From contig UQMD01000007.1 of assembly GCA_900542155.1 (NCBI GenBank), forward strand, positions 24,581 to 88,580: DNA of 64,000 nt. Direction: 5' to 3'. The stretch's first letter is position 1. Each line of letters begins with the position of its first letter. A program made the position numbers and the translations under genes. This document shows, one piece after another, positions 1 to 8,092 of the stretch. The notes under the pieces are model-generated. The model was not told the DNA's origin. It worked only from the letters and a program-made list of their open reading frames with translations, and made no database searches. This stretch comes from an uncultured Collinsella sp. GTDB lineage: Bacteria; Actinomycetota; Coriobacteriia; Coriobacteriales; Coriobacteriaceae.

Positions 1-1
1 C

Positions 2-526
<525 letters not shown>

Positions 527-528
527 TC

Positions 529-1371
529 ATGTCCGCCCGTAAAGCTCGCACGGAGGCGGCCGCCACTGGCGCCGCCCCCGTTGACTCTGAGGAGAAGGAC
601 GTGAAGATTCCCGTAGAGGCCGTTGACGATACCGTGGCCAACGAGGCCCCGGCCGCCGAGGCTGCCGAGAACCAGGTAGAGGATTCCAACAAGGAGGCGA
701 CGATGACCGAGGACGAGATGGTGGAAGCCGCTATCCGCGCCGGTGAGGAAGCCGCCGACAACGACTTTAAGCTCAAGTTCGAGCAGGCCCAAAAGGAGCT
801 TGCCGACGTGCGCAACGAGCTCGATGCTGCGGCAGAGGCTCAGAAGGCCGCCGAGGACAAGGCAAAGGACGCCACCGAGCGTACCGCCCGTCTGCAGGCC
901 GACTGGGAGAACTTCCGTCGCCGCACCGCCAATGAGCGTATCGCCGAGCGCGAGCGCGCGACCGAGAAGCTTGTCACCGCGCTGTTGCCGGTGATTGACG
1001 ATATCGAGCGCGCGATCGACCATGCCCGCAGCCAAGAGCTTTCCGACGACTTTAAGCAGTTCGTCGATGGCGTCGATGCGGTGCATGCCAAGCTGCTTGA
1101 TGTGTTTGCGCACGAGGGCGTTGAGCCCATCGACCCCAAGGGCGAGGCGTTCGATCCGCTCGAGCACCAGGCTGTGGGTCGCGTCGAGGACGCATCGCAG
1201 TACGACGAGACCGTCAACGACGTGTACCAGAAGGGCTACCGCATGGCGGATCGCATCCTGCGTTCCGCGATGGTGACGGTGACCTACGGTGGCGAGAAGC
1301 GCCCCGCACCGGAGCCCGAAGCGGCGCCCGAGGATGCTGCGGCCGATACGGCCGAGAGCACCGAGGAGTAA
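529..1371 (+). CDS. grpE: Nucleotide exchange factor GrpE
   Basis: 280 aa, longer than the usual 180-200 aa because of an acidic Ala/Glu-rich N-terminal extension of about 80 residues and a Pro/Glu/Ala tail. The middle contains the long GrpE dimerisation helix (about residues 85-125, Glu/Ala/Lys heptads) followed by the diagnostic RLQADWENFRRR segment and the C-terminal beta domain with HQAVGRVED. GrpE drives ADP release from DnaK. The ATG at 529 follows the dnaK stop by two bases. In-frame starts at 601 (GTG) and 703 (ATG) would shorten the extension, but the coupled ATG is preferred. A strong hairpin follows the stop. Confidence 0.95.
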   Translation: MSARKARTEAAATGAAPVDSEEKDVKIPVEAVDDTVANEAPAAEAAENQVEDSNKEATMTEDEMVEAAIRAGEEAADNDFKLKFEQAQKELADVRNELDAAAEAQKAAEDKAKDATERTARLQADWENFRRRTANERIAERERATEKLVTALLPVIDDIERAIDHARSQELSDDFKQFVDGVDAVHAKLLDVFAHEGVEPIDPKGEAFDPLEHQAVGRVEDASQYDETVNDVYQKGYRMADRILRSAMVTVTYGGEKRPAPEPEAAPEDAAADTAESTEE

Positions 1372-1376
1372 TTGAG

Positions 1377-1408
1377 AAGGGCCCCGGGGCAACACCCGGG
1401 GCCCTTTC
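1377..1408 (+). terminator. Intrinsic terminator after grpE
   Basis: A perfect 12-bp stem (AAGGGCCCCGGG at 1377-1388 with its complement at 1395-1406), a six-base loop and a short T run lie just after the grpE stop. It separates the dnaK-grpE unit from dnaJ, whose own ribosome site is 70 bases further on. Confidence 0.8.
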
Positions 1409-1478
1409 TGGCCTAGTGCCATATGAAAGCATGAGCCGCCGCCCGCTGGGCGGCGGATGAAACAGGAGAGGAGCTACG

Positions 1479-2444
1479 ATGGCTGCAGGCAAAACCTTCT
1501 ATGACATCCTGGGCGTATCCAAGAGCGCCTCCGACAAAGAGATCAAGAGCGCGTTTCGCAAGCTCGCGCAAAAATATCACCCCGATGCCGGCGGCGACGA
1601 GGCCAAGTTCAAGGAGATCAGCGAGGCCTACGAGACGCTTTCGGACGAGAAGAAGCGCAAAGAGTACGACCAGATGCTCATGTTTGGCGGCATGCCGGGC
1701 GCGGGCGGCGCGTATGGCGGCGGCTACGGTGCCGGCGCGGGCGCCAGCGGCTGGGGCGATATCTTCGACAGCATCTTTAGCGGCAACGGCGCCTGGGGTA
1801 GCGATTGGGGCTCGGGCTTTGCCGGGGCTGCGGGCGCTGCCGGTGCCGGCGCGGGTCGCAGCCGTGCTCGCAAGGGCGGCGACCTATCGCTGACCGTCGA
1901 TGTGACGGCCGAGGACGCGTTTCGCGGCGTGACGCACAAGGTCACCTATCGCATTCCCTCGACAGGCGAGCAGCAGACCATCACGGTCTCGGTGCCCGCG
2001 GGCGCGGTCGACGGCGGCAAGCTACGCTACAAGCGTCGCGGCGAGTATGGCGTTGCGGGTGGCGAGCGCGGCGACCTGGTCGTGACCACGCATGTGGAGG
2101 AGCACCCGCTGTTTAAGCGCAAAGGCGCCGACGTGACCATGGAGGTACCGGTCTCGGTCTACGAGGCGGCGCTCGGCTGCACGGTGGACGTGCCTACGCC
2201 CGGCGGTGCGACGGTCCGTTTGAAAGTGCCCGCGGGTACCCAGACGGGCAAGAAGTTCCGCTTTAAGGAGATGGGAGCGCCCGACGTTAAGCACCGTGGC
2301 CGTACGGGCGCGCTGCTCGTCGAGATCAAGGTGCAGGTCCCCACGAACCTATCCGATGACGAGCGCGATGCCATGACCAAGCTGCGCGAGGCCGACACGC
2401 GCGACTATCGCGAGAAGGTCAACCGTTACAAGGCGACGTACTAG
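1479..2444 (+). CDS. dnaJ: DnaJ-family co-chaperone lacking the zinc-finger domain
   Basis: 321 aa. The J domain occupies residues 5-70 with the catalytic HPD triad at 34-36, which stimulates the DnaK ATPase. A Gly/Ala-rich flexible linker follows (about 75-130), then the two C-terminal beta-barrel substrate domains. The CxxCxGxG zinc-binding repeats of classical DnaJ are absent, so this is a class II (CbpA-like) J protein, as is common for the HspR-linked dnaJ of actinobacteria. The start is set by AGGAGAGG about 8 bases upstream of the ATG. It lies between grpE and hspR, which fits a DnaK cluster controlled by HspR. A zinc-finger DnaJ may be encoded elsewhere in the genome. Confidence 0.93.
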   Translation: MAAGKTFYDILGVSKSASDKEIKSAFRKLAQKYHPDAGGDEAKFKEISEAYETLSDEKKRKEYDQMLMFGGMPGAGGAYGGGYGAGAGASGWGDIFDSIFSGNGAWGSDWGSGFAGAAGAAGAGAGRSRARKGGDLSLTVDVTAEDAFRGVTHKVTYRIPSTGEQQTITVSVPAGAVDGGKLRYKRRGEYGVAGGERGDLVVTTHVEEHPLFKRKGADVTMEVPVSVYEAALGCTVDVPTPGGATVRLKVPAGTQTGKKFRFKEMGAPDVKHRGRTGALLVEIKVQVPTNLSDDERDAMTKLREADTRDYREKVNRYKATY

Positions 2445-2516
2445 GGCGGTCGTGGCGCACGCCCGCGCCCGCGGGCTTATGATGGACGATAACGAGACGG
2501 AAAGGGGTCAGGTAGC

Positions 2517-2933
2517 ATGGCCGAGGACAATAGGAACAAACCGCTGTACATGATCAGCGTGGCGGCCGAGCTGACCGGCATGCACCCGCAGACTCTGCGC
2601 GTCTACGAGTCCAAGGGCCTGGTGAATCCTCAGCGCTCGGGCGGTAATACGCGCCTGTATTCGCGTGCCGATATCGAGCGCCTGGAACTCATCAATCAAC
2701 TGACCGACGAGGGCATCAACCTTGCCGGTGTGGTGCGTATCCTCGATATGAAGGAGCGCGCCGAGGAACGCGAGCGCGAGAACGAGAAGCTCCGTGCCCG
2801 CGTACGCCAACTCGAGGATGAGCTGCACGAGTACAAGATGCAGAAGAAGATCACCGCCCTTGCCCCGCGCGACGGCTCGGTTAACCCCGAGCAAGTCATG
2901 CGCAAGCTACTGGGCGCCGGCGGAGACCTATAG
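2517..2933 (+). CDS. hspR: Heat-shock repressor HspR (MerR family)
   Basis: 138 aa. The N-terminal winged HTH of the MerR family is clear: the stretch from MISVAAELTGMHPQTLRVYE to SGGNTRLYSRADIERL, about residues 11-55. A coiled-coil dimerisation helix rich in Glu/Arg follows (about 80-115). No metal-binding cysteines are seen, as expected for HspR. In actinobacteria HspR binds HAIR palindromes (CTTGAGT-N7-ACTCAAG) and uses DnaK as co-repressor. The gene's place downstream of dnaJ supports the name. The upstream region of dnaK is outside the window and I found no clear HAIR site before clpB, so its targets cannot be shown here. The start has a GGAAAGGGG element 10 bases upstream. Confidence 0.93.
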   Translation: MAEDNRNKPLYMISVAAELTGMHPQTLRVYESKGLVNPQRSGGNTRLYSRADIERLELINQLTDEGINLAGVVRILDMKERAEERERENEKLRARVRQLEDELHEYKMQKKITALAPRDGSVNPEQVMRKLLGAGGDL

Positions 2934-2960
2934 TTACGCGGTTTTACCAAACCGCGTAAC
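2933..2960 (+). terminator. Palindrome after hspR, probable terminator
   Basis: Perfect 12-bp inverted repeat (GTTACGCGGTTT, TACC loop) that begins on the last base of the hspR stop codon. There is no T run, so it may act as an mRNA 3' end stabiliser rather than a classic intrinsic terminator. Confidence 0.6.
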
Positions 2961-2973
2961 GGCTCGACGCTGC

Positions 2974-3149
2974 AAGCCCGCCAGAGCGGCAATCTGACGT
3001 TCAATCGTCGGTCGCGTACCGAAGTACGCTTCCCTCCTCTTTCACGTCACCTTGCTCGCTCTGGTGGGCTTTCGCTGTCCGCGCCAAAACATCGGCGTTG
3101 CCGGAGTGCGGCACGGTAGTCATTGGGGACGTTCTTAAATGACTAGTCG
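2974..3149. repeat. Intergenic inverted-repeat elements before the hydratase gene
   Basis: The 359-bp gap between hspR and the hydratase holds no gene. It contains a 15-bp inverted repeat with one mismatch (AAGCCCGCCAGAGCG at 2974-2988, partner at 3057-3071) enclosing a 6-bp hairpin (GCGTAC-CGAA-GTACGC, 3014-3029). At 3116-3149 a short hairpin follows whose core GGGGACGTTCTTAAATGACTAGTC matches the left half of the 56-bp elements at 19822 and 23474. A 6-bp dyad ACTTTA...TAAAGT near 3200 may belong to the promoter of the hydratase gene. Confidence 0.55.
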
Positions 3150-3319
3150 AAAGGGACGCTCTTGCACAAAATCTGCCGGCCCACGCTGGGCTCGTCCTTT
3201 ACTTTACTGAGATAAAGTGAACGTGCAGATTCGTAACCCACTCGCAACCGTTCTATGGCACGATATTGAACGAATGTATGCTATGCGCCCAAATCGTTTT
3301 GGGCAGAGTGGGAGACAGT

Positions 3320-5620
3320 ATGGTCAAGCTGTACGAGGACGGCATCTACCTGCGCGGCGGCAGCGAGGTTGTGCCTGCGGCCGAGGCTGCCGAGCGCGGT
3401 ATTACGCAGACGCCCGAGGATGCCAAGCGCGGCACCATCGCGTATTCGATCCTCCAGGCACACAATACGTCCGGAGATCCCGAGGCACTCAAGATTCGCT
3501 TCGACGCCATGGCGAGCCACGACATCACCTTTGTCGGCATCATCCAGACGGCGCGCGCCTCGGGCATGGAGCAGTTCCCGCTGCCTTACGTGCTCACCAA
3601 CTGCCATAATTCGCTGTGCGCCGTGGGCGGCACCATCAACGAGGACGACCACGTCTTTGGCCTCTCGGCCGCAAAGAAGTACGGTGGCATCTTCGTTCCG
3701 CCGCATATCGCCGTTATCCACTCCTTTATGCGTGAGAACTTCGCGGGCTGCGGCAAGATGATCCTGGGTTCCGACTCGCACACCCGCTACGGCGCTCTGG
3801 GCACTATGGCCGTGGGCGAGGGCGGCGGCGAGCTGGCCAAGCAGCTGCTGCGCGACACCTACGACGTCGCCTATCCCGGCGTCGTGGCCATCTACCTCAC
3901 GGGCGCCCCGCGTCCCGGCGTCGGCCCGCACGACGTGGCGCTTGCCATCATCCGCGCCGTCTTTGCCAAGGGCTACGTTAAGAACAAGGTCATGGAGTTC
4001 GTGGGCCCCGGCATCGCGAGCATGACGACCGACTACCGCAACGGCGTCGACGTCATGACCACCGAGACTACCTGCCTGTCGAGCATCTGGGCAACCGACG
4101 AGGACACGCACGCGTTTTTGACCATGCACGGCCGCGGCGACGACTACCGCGAGCTCAAGCCCGCCGATGTCGCCTACTACGACGGCTGCGTCGAGGTCGA
4201 CCTGTCGGGCATCAAGCCCATGATCGCGCTGCCGTTCCATCCTTCCAACGGCTTTGAGATCGACGAGCTCAATGAGAACCTCGAGGACATCCTTCACGAG
4301 GTGGAGCTCGAGGCCGCCAAGATCGGCGAGGGTAAGACGCACTTTAGCCTGCTCGACAAGATCGTCGACGGCAAGCTGCACGTGCAGCAGGGTGTTATCG
4401 CCGGCTGCTCGGGCGGCAACTACGACTCTGTGGTCCAGGCTGCCCGCGTGCTCAAGGGCGCCAACACCGGCTGCGGCGAGTTCTCGCTGTCGGTCTATCC
4501 CACGAGCCAGCCCGTGGCGCTCGAGCTTACACGCCGCGGCTATATCTACGACCTTATGGAGGCCGGCGCGATCGTGCGCACGGCGTTCTGCGGCCCGTGC
4601 TTCGGTGCCGGTGACACGCCCGCCAACAATGGCCTGTCCATCCGCCACACCACGCGCAACTTCCCCAACCGCGAGGGCTCCAAGCCGGGCAATGGCCAGC
4701 TGAGCGCCGTGGCCCTGATGGACGCCCGCTCCATTGCGGCGACGGCTGCCAACGGCGGCGTTCTGACGCCGGCGACCGACCTGCCCGAGGAGACTTGGGA
4801 CGAGGCCTGCGAGTACACCTTCGACGACGCTCCCTACAAGAAGCGCGTGTACTGGGGCTTTGGCAAGGCCGAGCCGGCAGACGAGCTGGTCGAGGGTCCC
4901 AACATCAAGCCGTGGCCCGCGATGGAGCCGCTCGGCGACGACATCCTGCTTAAGGTGTGCTCCAAGATCATGGACCCGGTCACCACGACCGACGAGCTCA
5001 TTCCCTCGGGCGAGACGAGTTCTTTCCGCTCCAACCCGCTGGGTCTGGCCGAGTTTACGCTGAGCCGCCGCGACCCGGCCTACGTGGGCCGCTCCAAGGA
5101 AGTCGACGCCGTGGAGAAGCGCCGCGTCGCCGGCGAGTCCGCGGGAGACCTGGCGGCGCTCGATGCCGAGCTTGCCGGTGTGTTTGAGGCACTGGCCGGC
5201 GCGGACGTCGCGGCCGATGCCAAGGCGACCGAGTTTGGCTCCATGATCTATGCCAAGAAGCCCGGTGACGGTTCTGCCCGCGAGCAGGCCGCGAGCTGCC
5301 AGCGCGTGATTGGCGGCTTGGCCAACATCGTTCACGAGTACGCCACCAAGCGCTATCGCTCCAACGTCATGAACTGGGGTATGGTGCCCTTCCAGATGGA
5401 GGCCGAACCCAACTTTGAGGTGGGCGACTACGTCTTTGTGCCGGGTATCCGCGCCACGCTCGATGGCGACCTGAAGAACATCGCCGCCTATGTGGTGCGC
5501 GCCGACGGTGTGGTCGAGCAGATTGAGCTCTATATTGCCGATATGACGGCCGAGGAGCGTGCCATCGTCAAGGCCGGCTGCCTGATCAACTACAACAAGT
5601 TCAAGACCGCTGCCGAGTAA
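3320..5620 (+). CDS. Aconitase-superfamily hydratase (YbhJ type)
   Basis: 766 aa. Aconitase family with all three 4Fe-4S cysteines recognisable: C363 (GCSGGNYDS), C424 and C427 (CGPC), at nearly the spacing of classical aconitase. The C-terminal swivel region carries RNFPNREGS. The overall sequence resembles the uncharacterised E. coli YbhJ branch more than AcnA or AcnB, so the substrate is uncertain; hydration/isomerisation of a tricarboxylic-type acid is likely. An ATG at 3266 is possible, but the ATG at 3320 has GGGAGA just upstream and matches the family N-terminus (MVKLYEDGIYL), so 3320 is chosen. The gene stands alone and is followed by a long inverted repeat. No other TCA-cycle genes are nearby. 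Confidence 0.85.
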   Translation: MVKLYEDGIYLRGGSEVVPAAEAAERGITQTPEDAKRGTIAYSILQAHNTSGDPEALKIRFDAMASHDITFVGIIQTARASGMEQFPLPYVLTNCHNSLCAVGGTINEDDHVFGLSAAKKYGGIFVPPHIAVIHSFMRENFAGCGKMILGSDSHTRYGALGTMAVGEGGGELAKQLLRDTYDVAYPGVVAIYLTGAPRPGVGPHDVALAIIRAVFAKGYVKNKVMEFVGPGIASMTTDYRNGVDVMTTETTCLSSIWATDEDTHAFLTMHGRGDDYRELKPADVAYYDGCVEVDLSGIKPMIALPFHPSNGFEIDELNENLEDILHEVELEAAKIGEGKTHFSLLDKIVDGKLHVQQGVIAGCSGGNYDSVVQAARVLKGANTGCGEFSLSVYPTSQPVALELTRRGYIYDLMEAGAIVRTAFCGPCFGAGDTPANNGLSIRHTTRNFPNREGSKPGNGQLSAVALMDARSIAATAANGGVLTPATDLPEETWDEACEYTFDDAPYKKRVYWGFGKAEPADELVEGPNIKPWPAMEPLGDDILLKVCSKIMDPVTTTDELIPSGETSSFRSNPLGLAEFTLSRRDPAYVGRSKEVDAVEKRRVAGESAGDLAALDAELAGVFEALAGADVAADAKATEFGSMIYAKKPGDGSAREQAASCQRVIGGLANIVHEYATKRYRSNVMNWGMVPFQMEAEPNFEVGDYVFVPGIRATLDGDLKNIAAYVVRADGVVEQIELYIADMTAEERAIVKAGCLINYNKFKTAAE

Positions 5621-5631
5621 CGCTGCTGTAC

Positions 5632-5703
5632 GCCCCGGCCACACCTTTCCCTCGTGCTCACGCGCTTCGCGAGGGTCGCCCGAGGGAAAGGTATGGCCGG
5701 GGC
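5632..5703. repeat. 23-bp inverted repeat after the hydratase gene
   Basis: GCCCCGGCCA then ACCTTTCCCTCG (5632-5654) pairs with 5681-5703 over 22 of 23 bases around a 26-base loop that itself contains a GCGCTTCGCG hairpin. It probably acts as the transcript end, although no T run follows. Confidence 0.65.
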
Positions 5704-5749
5704 TACCGCGACGTTCTCGTTGGGTCTTGAGGGACGCTAATAAATAGAC

Positions 5750-5829
5750 TTGCTTGATGCCGCCTCTTTTTATTGGGGCGGCTTCTTTTTGGACCACCAC
5801 AAAGGTGCCTGCCCCCTTTGTGGTGGTCC
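5750..5829. repeat. CCACCACAAAGG palindromic repeat, copy 1 (long form)
   Basis: The best copy of an 80-bp repeat seen again at 6890-6966. It starts with TTGATGCCGCCTCTT, forms a GCCGCC/GGCGGC hairpin followed by TTCTTTTT (terminator-like), and then a perfect 15-bp palindrome GGACCACCACAAAGG (5791-5805) with its complement at 5815-5829. A degenerate left half is visible again near 6075-6090. Confidence 0.7.
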
Positions 5830-5835
5830 CGTTTG

Positions 5836-6049
5836 TCTCGATCTGTAACAGCTGGGCTATTAAAAGCGTGCCTGCTGTTACAGATTAAGATTTTGGACGA
5901 GGCTCCGCGGTTCATCTCGATCTGTAACATCTGGGCCCCTATTTGCCGAGTAATTGTTACAGATTGAGACAAACGGTTGCCGCCGATCACTTCATCTCAA
6001 TCTGTAACACCTGGGACCGAAAAGGGCCGCTAGATGTTACAGATCAAGA
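5836..6049. repeat. Array of three 55-bp palindromic units (79-80 bp period)
   Basis: Units at 5836-5890, 5915-5969 and 5995-6049 are each exactly 55 bases: a 15-base left arm TCTCGATCTGTAACA (or TCTCAATCTGTAACA), a 25-base variable interior and a 15-base right arm such as TGTTACAGATTGAGA. The units are separated by 24-25 bases, and the spacer ends TCACTTCA or similar are themselves related. Two more units with the same dimensions lie at 7781-7914. No protein gene overlaps the array. The role is unknown; stem-loop RNA, protein-binding array or a REP-like element are all possible. Confidence 0.8.
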
Positions 6050-6098
6050 CAGTGGAACATCGGAGCCGAAAACCATCACAAAGGTGCCCGGTGACACC

Positions 6099-6746
6099 CT
6101 ATTTCGATGGGGTCCAGGTTATTTCATCGTCAAATAGCCAAGTGCGTGCCGAGCCACTGTTGCGCGCTGTCCGCGGATCGGGCTCGCAGGTTTGTTCGTA
6201 GGCATCCTCGGTACACCGATCCATAAAATCGACGACTGCCGTCTGGTCGTCTTCCATGACGTAGATTACGTCGCCATCCGAGATGTAGACCCCCGGTCCT
6301 TCATTGTCCACGCAGCCGGGGTCGTATGAGACGTTGCACAATCTGCTCCCGTTTGCCGCATCGAGCTCAAGGGTCGAATAATACCCGCCATTCATTTGGC
6401 TATTCTTGGCTCGATATATTACGGCGCCGTACCACCGCTTAAACGTCTTGCCTTTGAGTAAACTGGTTGCCTTGCCGATAAGTTGCTCATTTTTGGTGTA
6501 GCGCCTGGCCCCAAGTTCGATACGGGGATAGTTGCTGACCCCAAGCGCTGCGGGCGTACCGTCAAAATCGACGGTGATCGAATCGGGTTTGACGATATCG
6601 GTGAGGACCTCGATGGGATAGCTTACGGTCTCAACCGCCGCCTGCGTCGCAGAGGCGGGGAGAAATGCGAGATAGATAATTCCTACGCCGACTGAGGTAA
6701 TCGCAAACGCTAAGACGAGCAGGCCGATATAGGTGGAGCGTTTCAC
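6099..6746 (-). CDS. Membrane-anchored hypothetical protein, paralog A
   Basis: About 215 aa. One N-terminal hydrophobic segment (YIGLLVLAFAITSVGVGIIY) follows a short basic start and is probably an uncleaved anchor. The rest is an extracytoplasmic domain containing LLKGKTFKRWY, SYDPGCVDNEGPGVYI and PDPRTARNSGSARTWLF, all shared with the divergent gene at 7056. I do not recognise the family. The GTG at 6746 is preferred over the ATG at 6773 because both paralogs have GCGAGGT seven or eight bases before this GTG. Cysteine pairs in the domain suggest disulfides. The gene ends in the repeat island and points away from paralog B. Confidence 0.7.
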   Translation of the reverse strand: MKRSTYIGLLVLAFAITSVGVGIIYLAFLPASATQAAVETVSYPIEVLTDIVKPDSITVDFDGTPAALGVSNYPRIELGARRYTKNEQLIGKATSLLKGKTFKRWYGAVIYRAKNSQMNGGYYSTLELDAANGSRLCNVSYDPGCVDNEGPGVYISDGDVIYVMEDDQTAVVDFMDRCTEDAYEQTCEPDPRTARNSGSARTWLFDDEITWTPSK

Positions 6747-6889
6747 GGCGGGTACCTCGCAAACAGTATGCATTCATTAATATAAGTGATACCAGCTTAC
6801 GACAATATTCAAAAGAAAGCGACCGCCCGGAATGAGGGGGCTGAAAGGCCCCATTGGGCTTCGATTTGGGGTCGCCAAACGTAGGCTGG

Positions 6890-6966
6890 GCTTGATGCCG
6901 CCTCTTATAATTGGGGCTGATTCTTCTCTGGACCACCACAAAGGTGCCTGTCCCCTTTGTGGTGGT
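6890..6966. repeat. CCACCACAAAGG palindromic repeat, copy 2
   Basis: It lies between the two divergent paralogs. It shares GCTTGATGCCGCCTCTT, then TTGGGGC, then the palindrome ACCACCACAAAGG...CCTTTGTGGTGGT (13-bp arms, 6932-6966) with the copy at 5750-5829. The internal GCCGCC/GGCGGC terminator-like hairpin has decayed in this copy. Confidence 0.65.
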
Positions 6967-7055
6967 GAGGAGCGCGCGGCTTCTTTTGGTAATAGTGCTG
7001 GCTGGCGATATCATTAGTGCAGGTAGCGAAGGTTTGCGTTGCGAGGTGCTTTGCT

Positions 7056-7727
7056 GTGAGAAGTCCTGTCCGTATTGGATTGATTGTTTTGGCGCTTGCG
7101 ATTGCCGTGGTTGGCGTGGGCACTGTCGGCATGGCGTTTCTACCTGCTGCGGTGACGGAGCCGGTGGTCAAGCCTGTGACTCAATCTGTCGAACTTCTGA
7201 CCGGCGACGACAAGCCCGAGACCATTACCGTTGATTTTGATGAGCAGCCGGCTGTGCTGGGTATTAGCAATTATCCGTGTATTCAGCTTGGGGCCATGCG
7301 CTATACCACGGATACAAGCCTGATCGACAGGGCGTCCAAGCTACTCAAGGGCAAAACATTTAAGCGTTGGTACAGATATGCGTCCTATCGGGCAAAAGCG
7401 AACGACATGGTTGGCGGATGCCGCTCGTCCATCGAGTTGGACACCGCGAATGGCGCCAAGTTATGCGATGTTTCGTATGATCCCGGCTACGAGGGCAATG
7501 AGGGGCCGGGTATCTACATCTTGGACGGCGATGTCGCCTATGTCATGGAGGGCGACCAGACCGAGCTCAACGATTTTATGGGTCAGTGTATCCAAGATGC
7601 CTATAAACAGACCTGCTTGCCTGACCCGCAGACTGCACGCGATAGTGGGTCTGCCCGTACATGGCTGTTCGAGGATGAGATGCCCTGGACCGTCGAATCG
7701 GGAAGTACGGGTTCGGCGAAGGAGTAG
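7056..7727 (+). CDS. Membrane-anchored hypothetical protein, paralog B
   Basis: About 223 aa. An N-terminal membrane segment (IGLIVLALAIAVVGVGTVGM) is followed by an extracytoplasmic domain clearly homologous to the product of 6099-6746. Shared blocks include ETITVDFDEQPAVLGISNYP against DSITVDFDGTPAALGVSNYP, LLKGKTFKRWY, CDVSYDPG, NEGPGIYI, and PDPQTARDSGSARTWLF. No catalytic motif is recognised. The reading frame is open from a GTG at 7017, but the GTG at 7056 with GCGAGGT upstream matches the paralog and is preferred. The two genes are head to head with a repeat copy between them, which suggests an inverted duplication followed by divergence. Confidence 0.7.
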   Translation: MRSPVRIGLIVLALAIAVVGVGTVGMAFLPAAVTEPVVKPVTQSVELLTGDDKPETITVDFDEQPAVLGISNYPCIQLGAMRYTTDTSLIDRASKLLKGKTFKRWYRYASYRAKANDMVGGCRSSIELDTANGAKLCDVSYDPGYEGNEGPGIYILDGDVAYVMEGDQTELNDFMGQCIQDAYKQTCLPDPQTARDSGSARTWLFEDEMPWTVESGSTGSAKE

Positions 7728-7736
7728 AGACCGCGA

Positions 7737-7769
7737 CCACCACAAAGGTGCCTGTCCTCTTTGTGGCGG
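7737..7769. repeat. CCACCACAAAGG palindromic repeat, copy 3 (short)
   Basis: CCACCACAAAG (7737-7747) pairs with CTTTGTGGCGG (7759-7769) with one wobble; the interior GTGCCTGTCCT matches the other copies. It starts ten bases after the stop of paralog B and leads directly into the 55-bp units. Confidence 0.65.
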
Positions 7770-7780
7770 TTTTCGGTCTG

Positions 7781-7914
7781 TCTCGATCTGTAACATCTTG
7801 GCCGCTAAAAGTGGGCCTGGTGTTACAGATTTAGATAAACGGGTGCGCTGGTCATTTCATCTCGATCTGTAACATCTAGAGCCATAAACAGCCGCTAGAT
7901 GTTACAGATTGAGA
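7781..7914. repeat. Array of two 55-bp palindromic units
   Basis: Units at 7781-7835 and 7860-7914 have the same 15 + 25 + 15 layout and the same 79-bp offset as the three units at 5836-6049. The left arms are TCTCGATCTGTAACA in both; the right arms are TGTTACAGATTTAGA and TGTTACAGATTGAGA. The spacer, ending GGTCATTTCA, resembles the spacers in the first array. Confidence 0.8.
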
Positions 7915-7981
7915 TAGTAAGGGGACGAGGCCGTAGCGGGTGAGCGCACCTGCTCCCTATCTTTCAATCACTCAGAAAATC

Positions 7982-8013
7982 TTATATATAGAGACTTAGA
8001 TTTATGTATATAA
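7982..8013 (+). promoter_or_regulatory. AT-rich dyad upstream of clpB
   Basis: TTATATATA (7982-7990) and TGTATATAA (8005-8013) form a near-perfect dyad in the AT-rich clpB promoter region. A second hairpin GCCGCCC-CGTA-GGGCGGC lies in the leader near 8053-8070, ahead of AGAGGTG before the clpB start. No HAIR or CIRCE sequence is seen. Confidence 0.4.
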
Positions 8014-8092
8014 TCGCGCAAAGCTGGCAACAATACTTCTCGAACAACGTGAAGCCGCCCCGTAGGGCGGCCGCCCCAAGAGAGGTGATTCC

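Noticed and set aside
3281..5800. 839-aa open frame on the minus strand
   Set aside because: It is the antisense shadow of the hydratase gene caused by GC-rich codon use; no domain or ribosome site. The same applies to long antisense frames over clpB, the oxidoreductase, the surface protein and the kinase/PP2C genes.
5836..6049. CRISPR array
   Set aside because: Units are palindromic with conserved arms but variable interiors, the spacers resemble each other, and there are only three plus two units and no cas genes.
7915..8092. HAIR (HspR) or CIRCE (HrcA) site before clpB
   Set aside because: Neither CTTGAGT-N7-ACTCAAG nor TTAGCACTC-N9-GAGTGCTAA, nor close variants, is present; only an AT-rich dyad.
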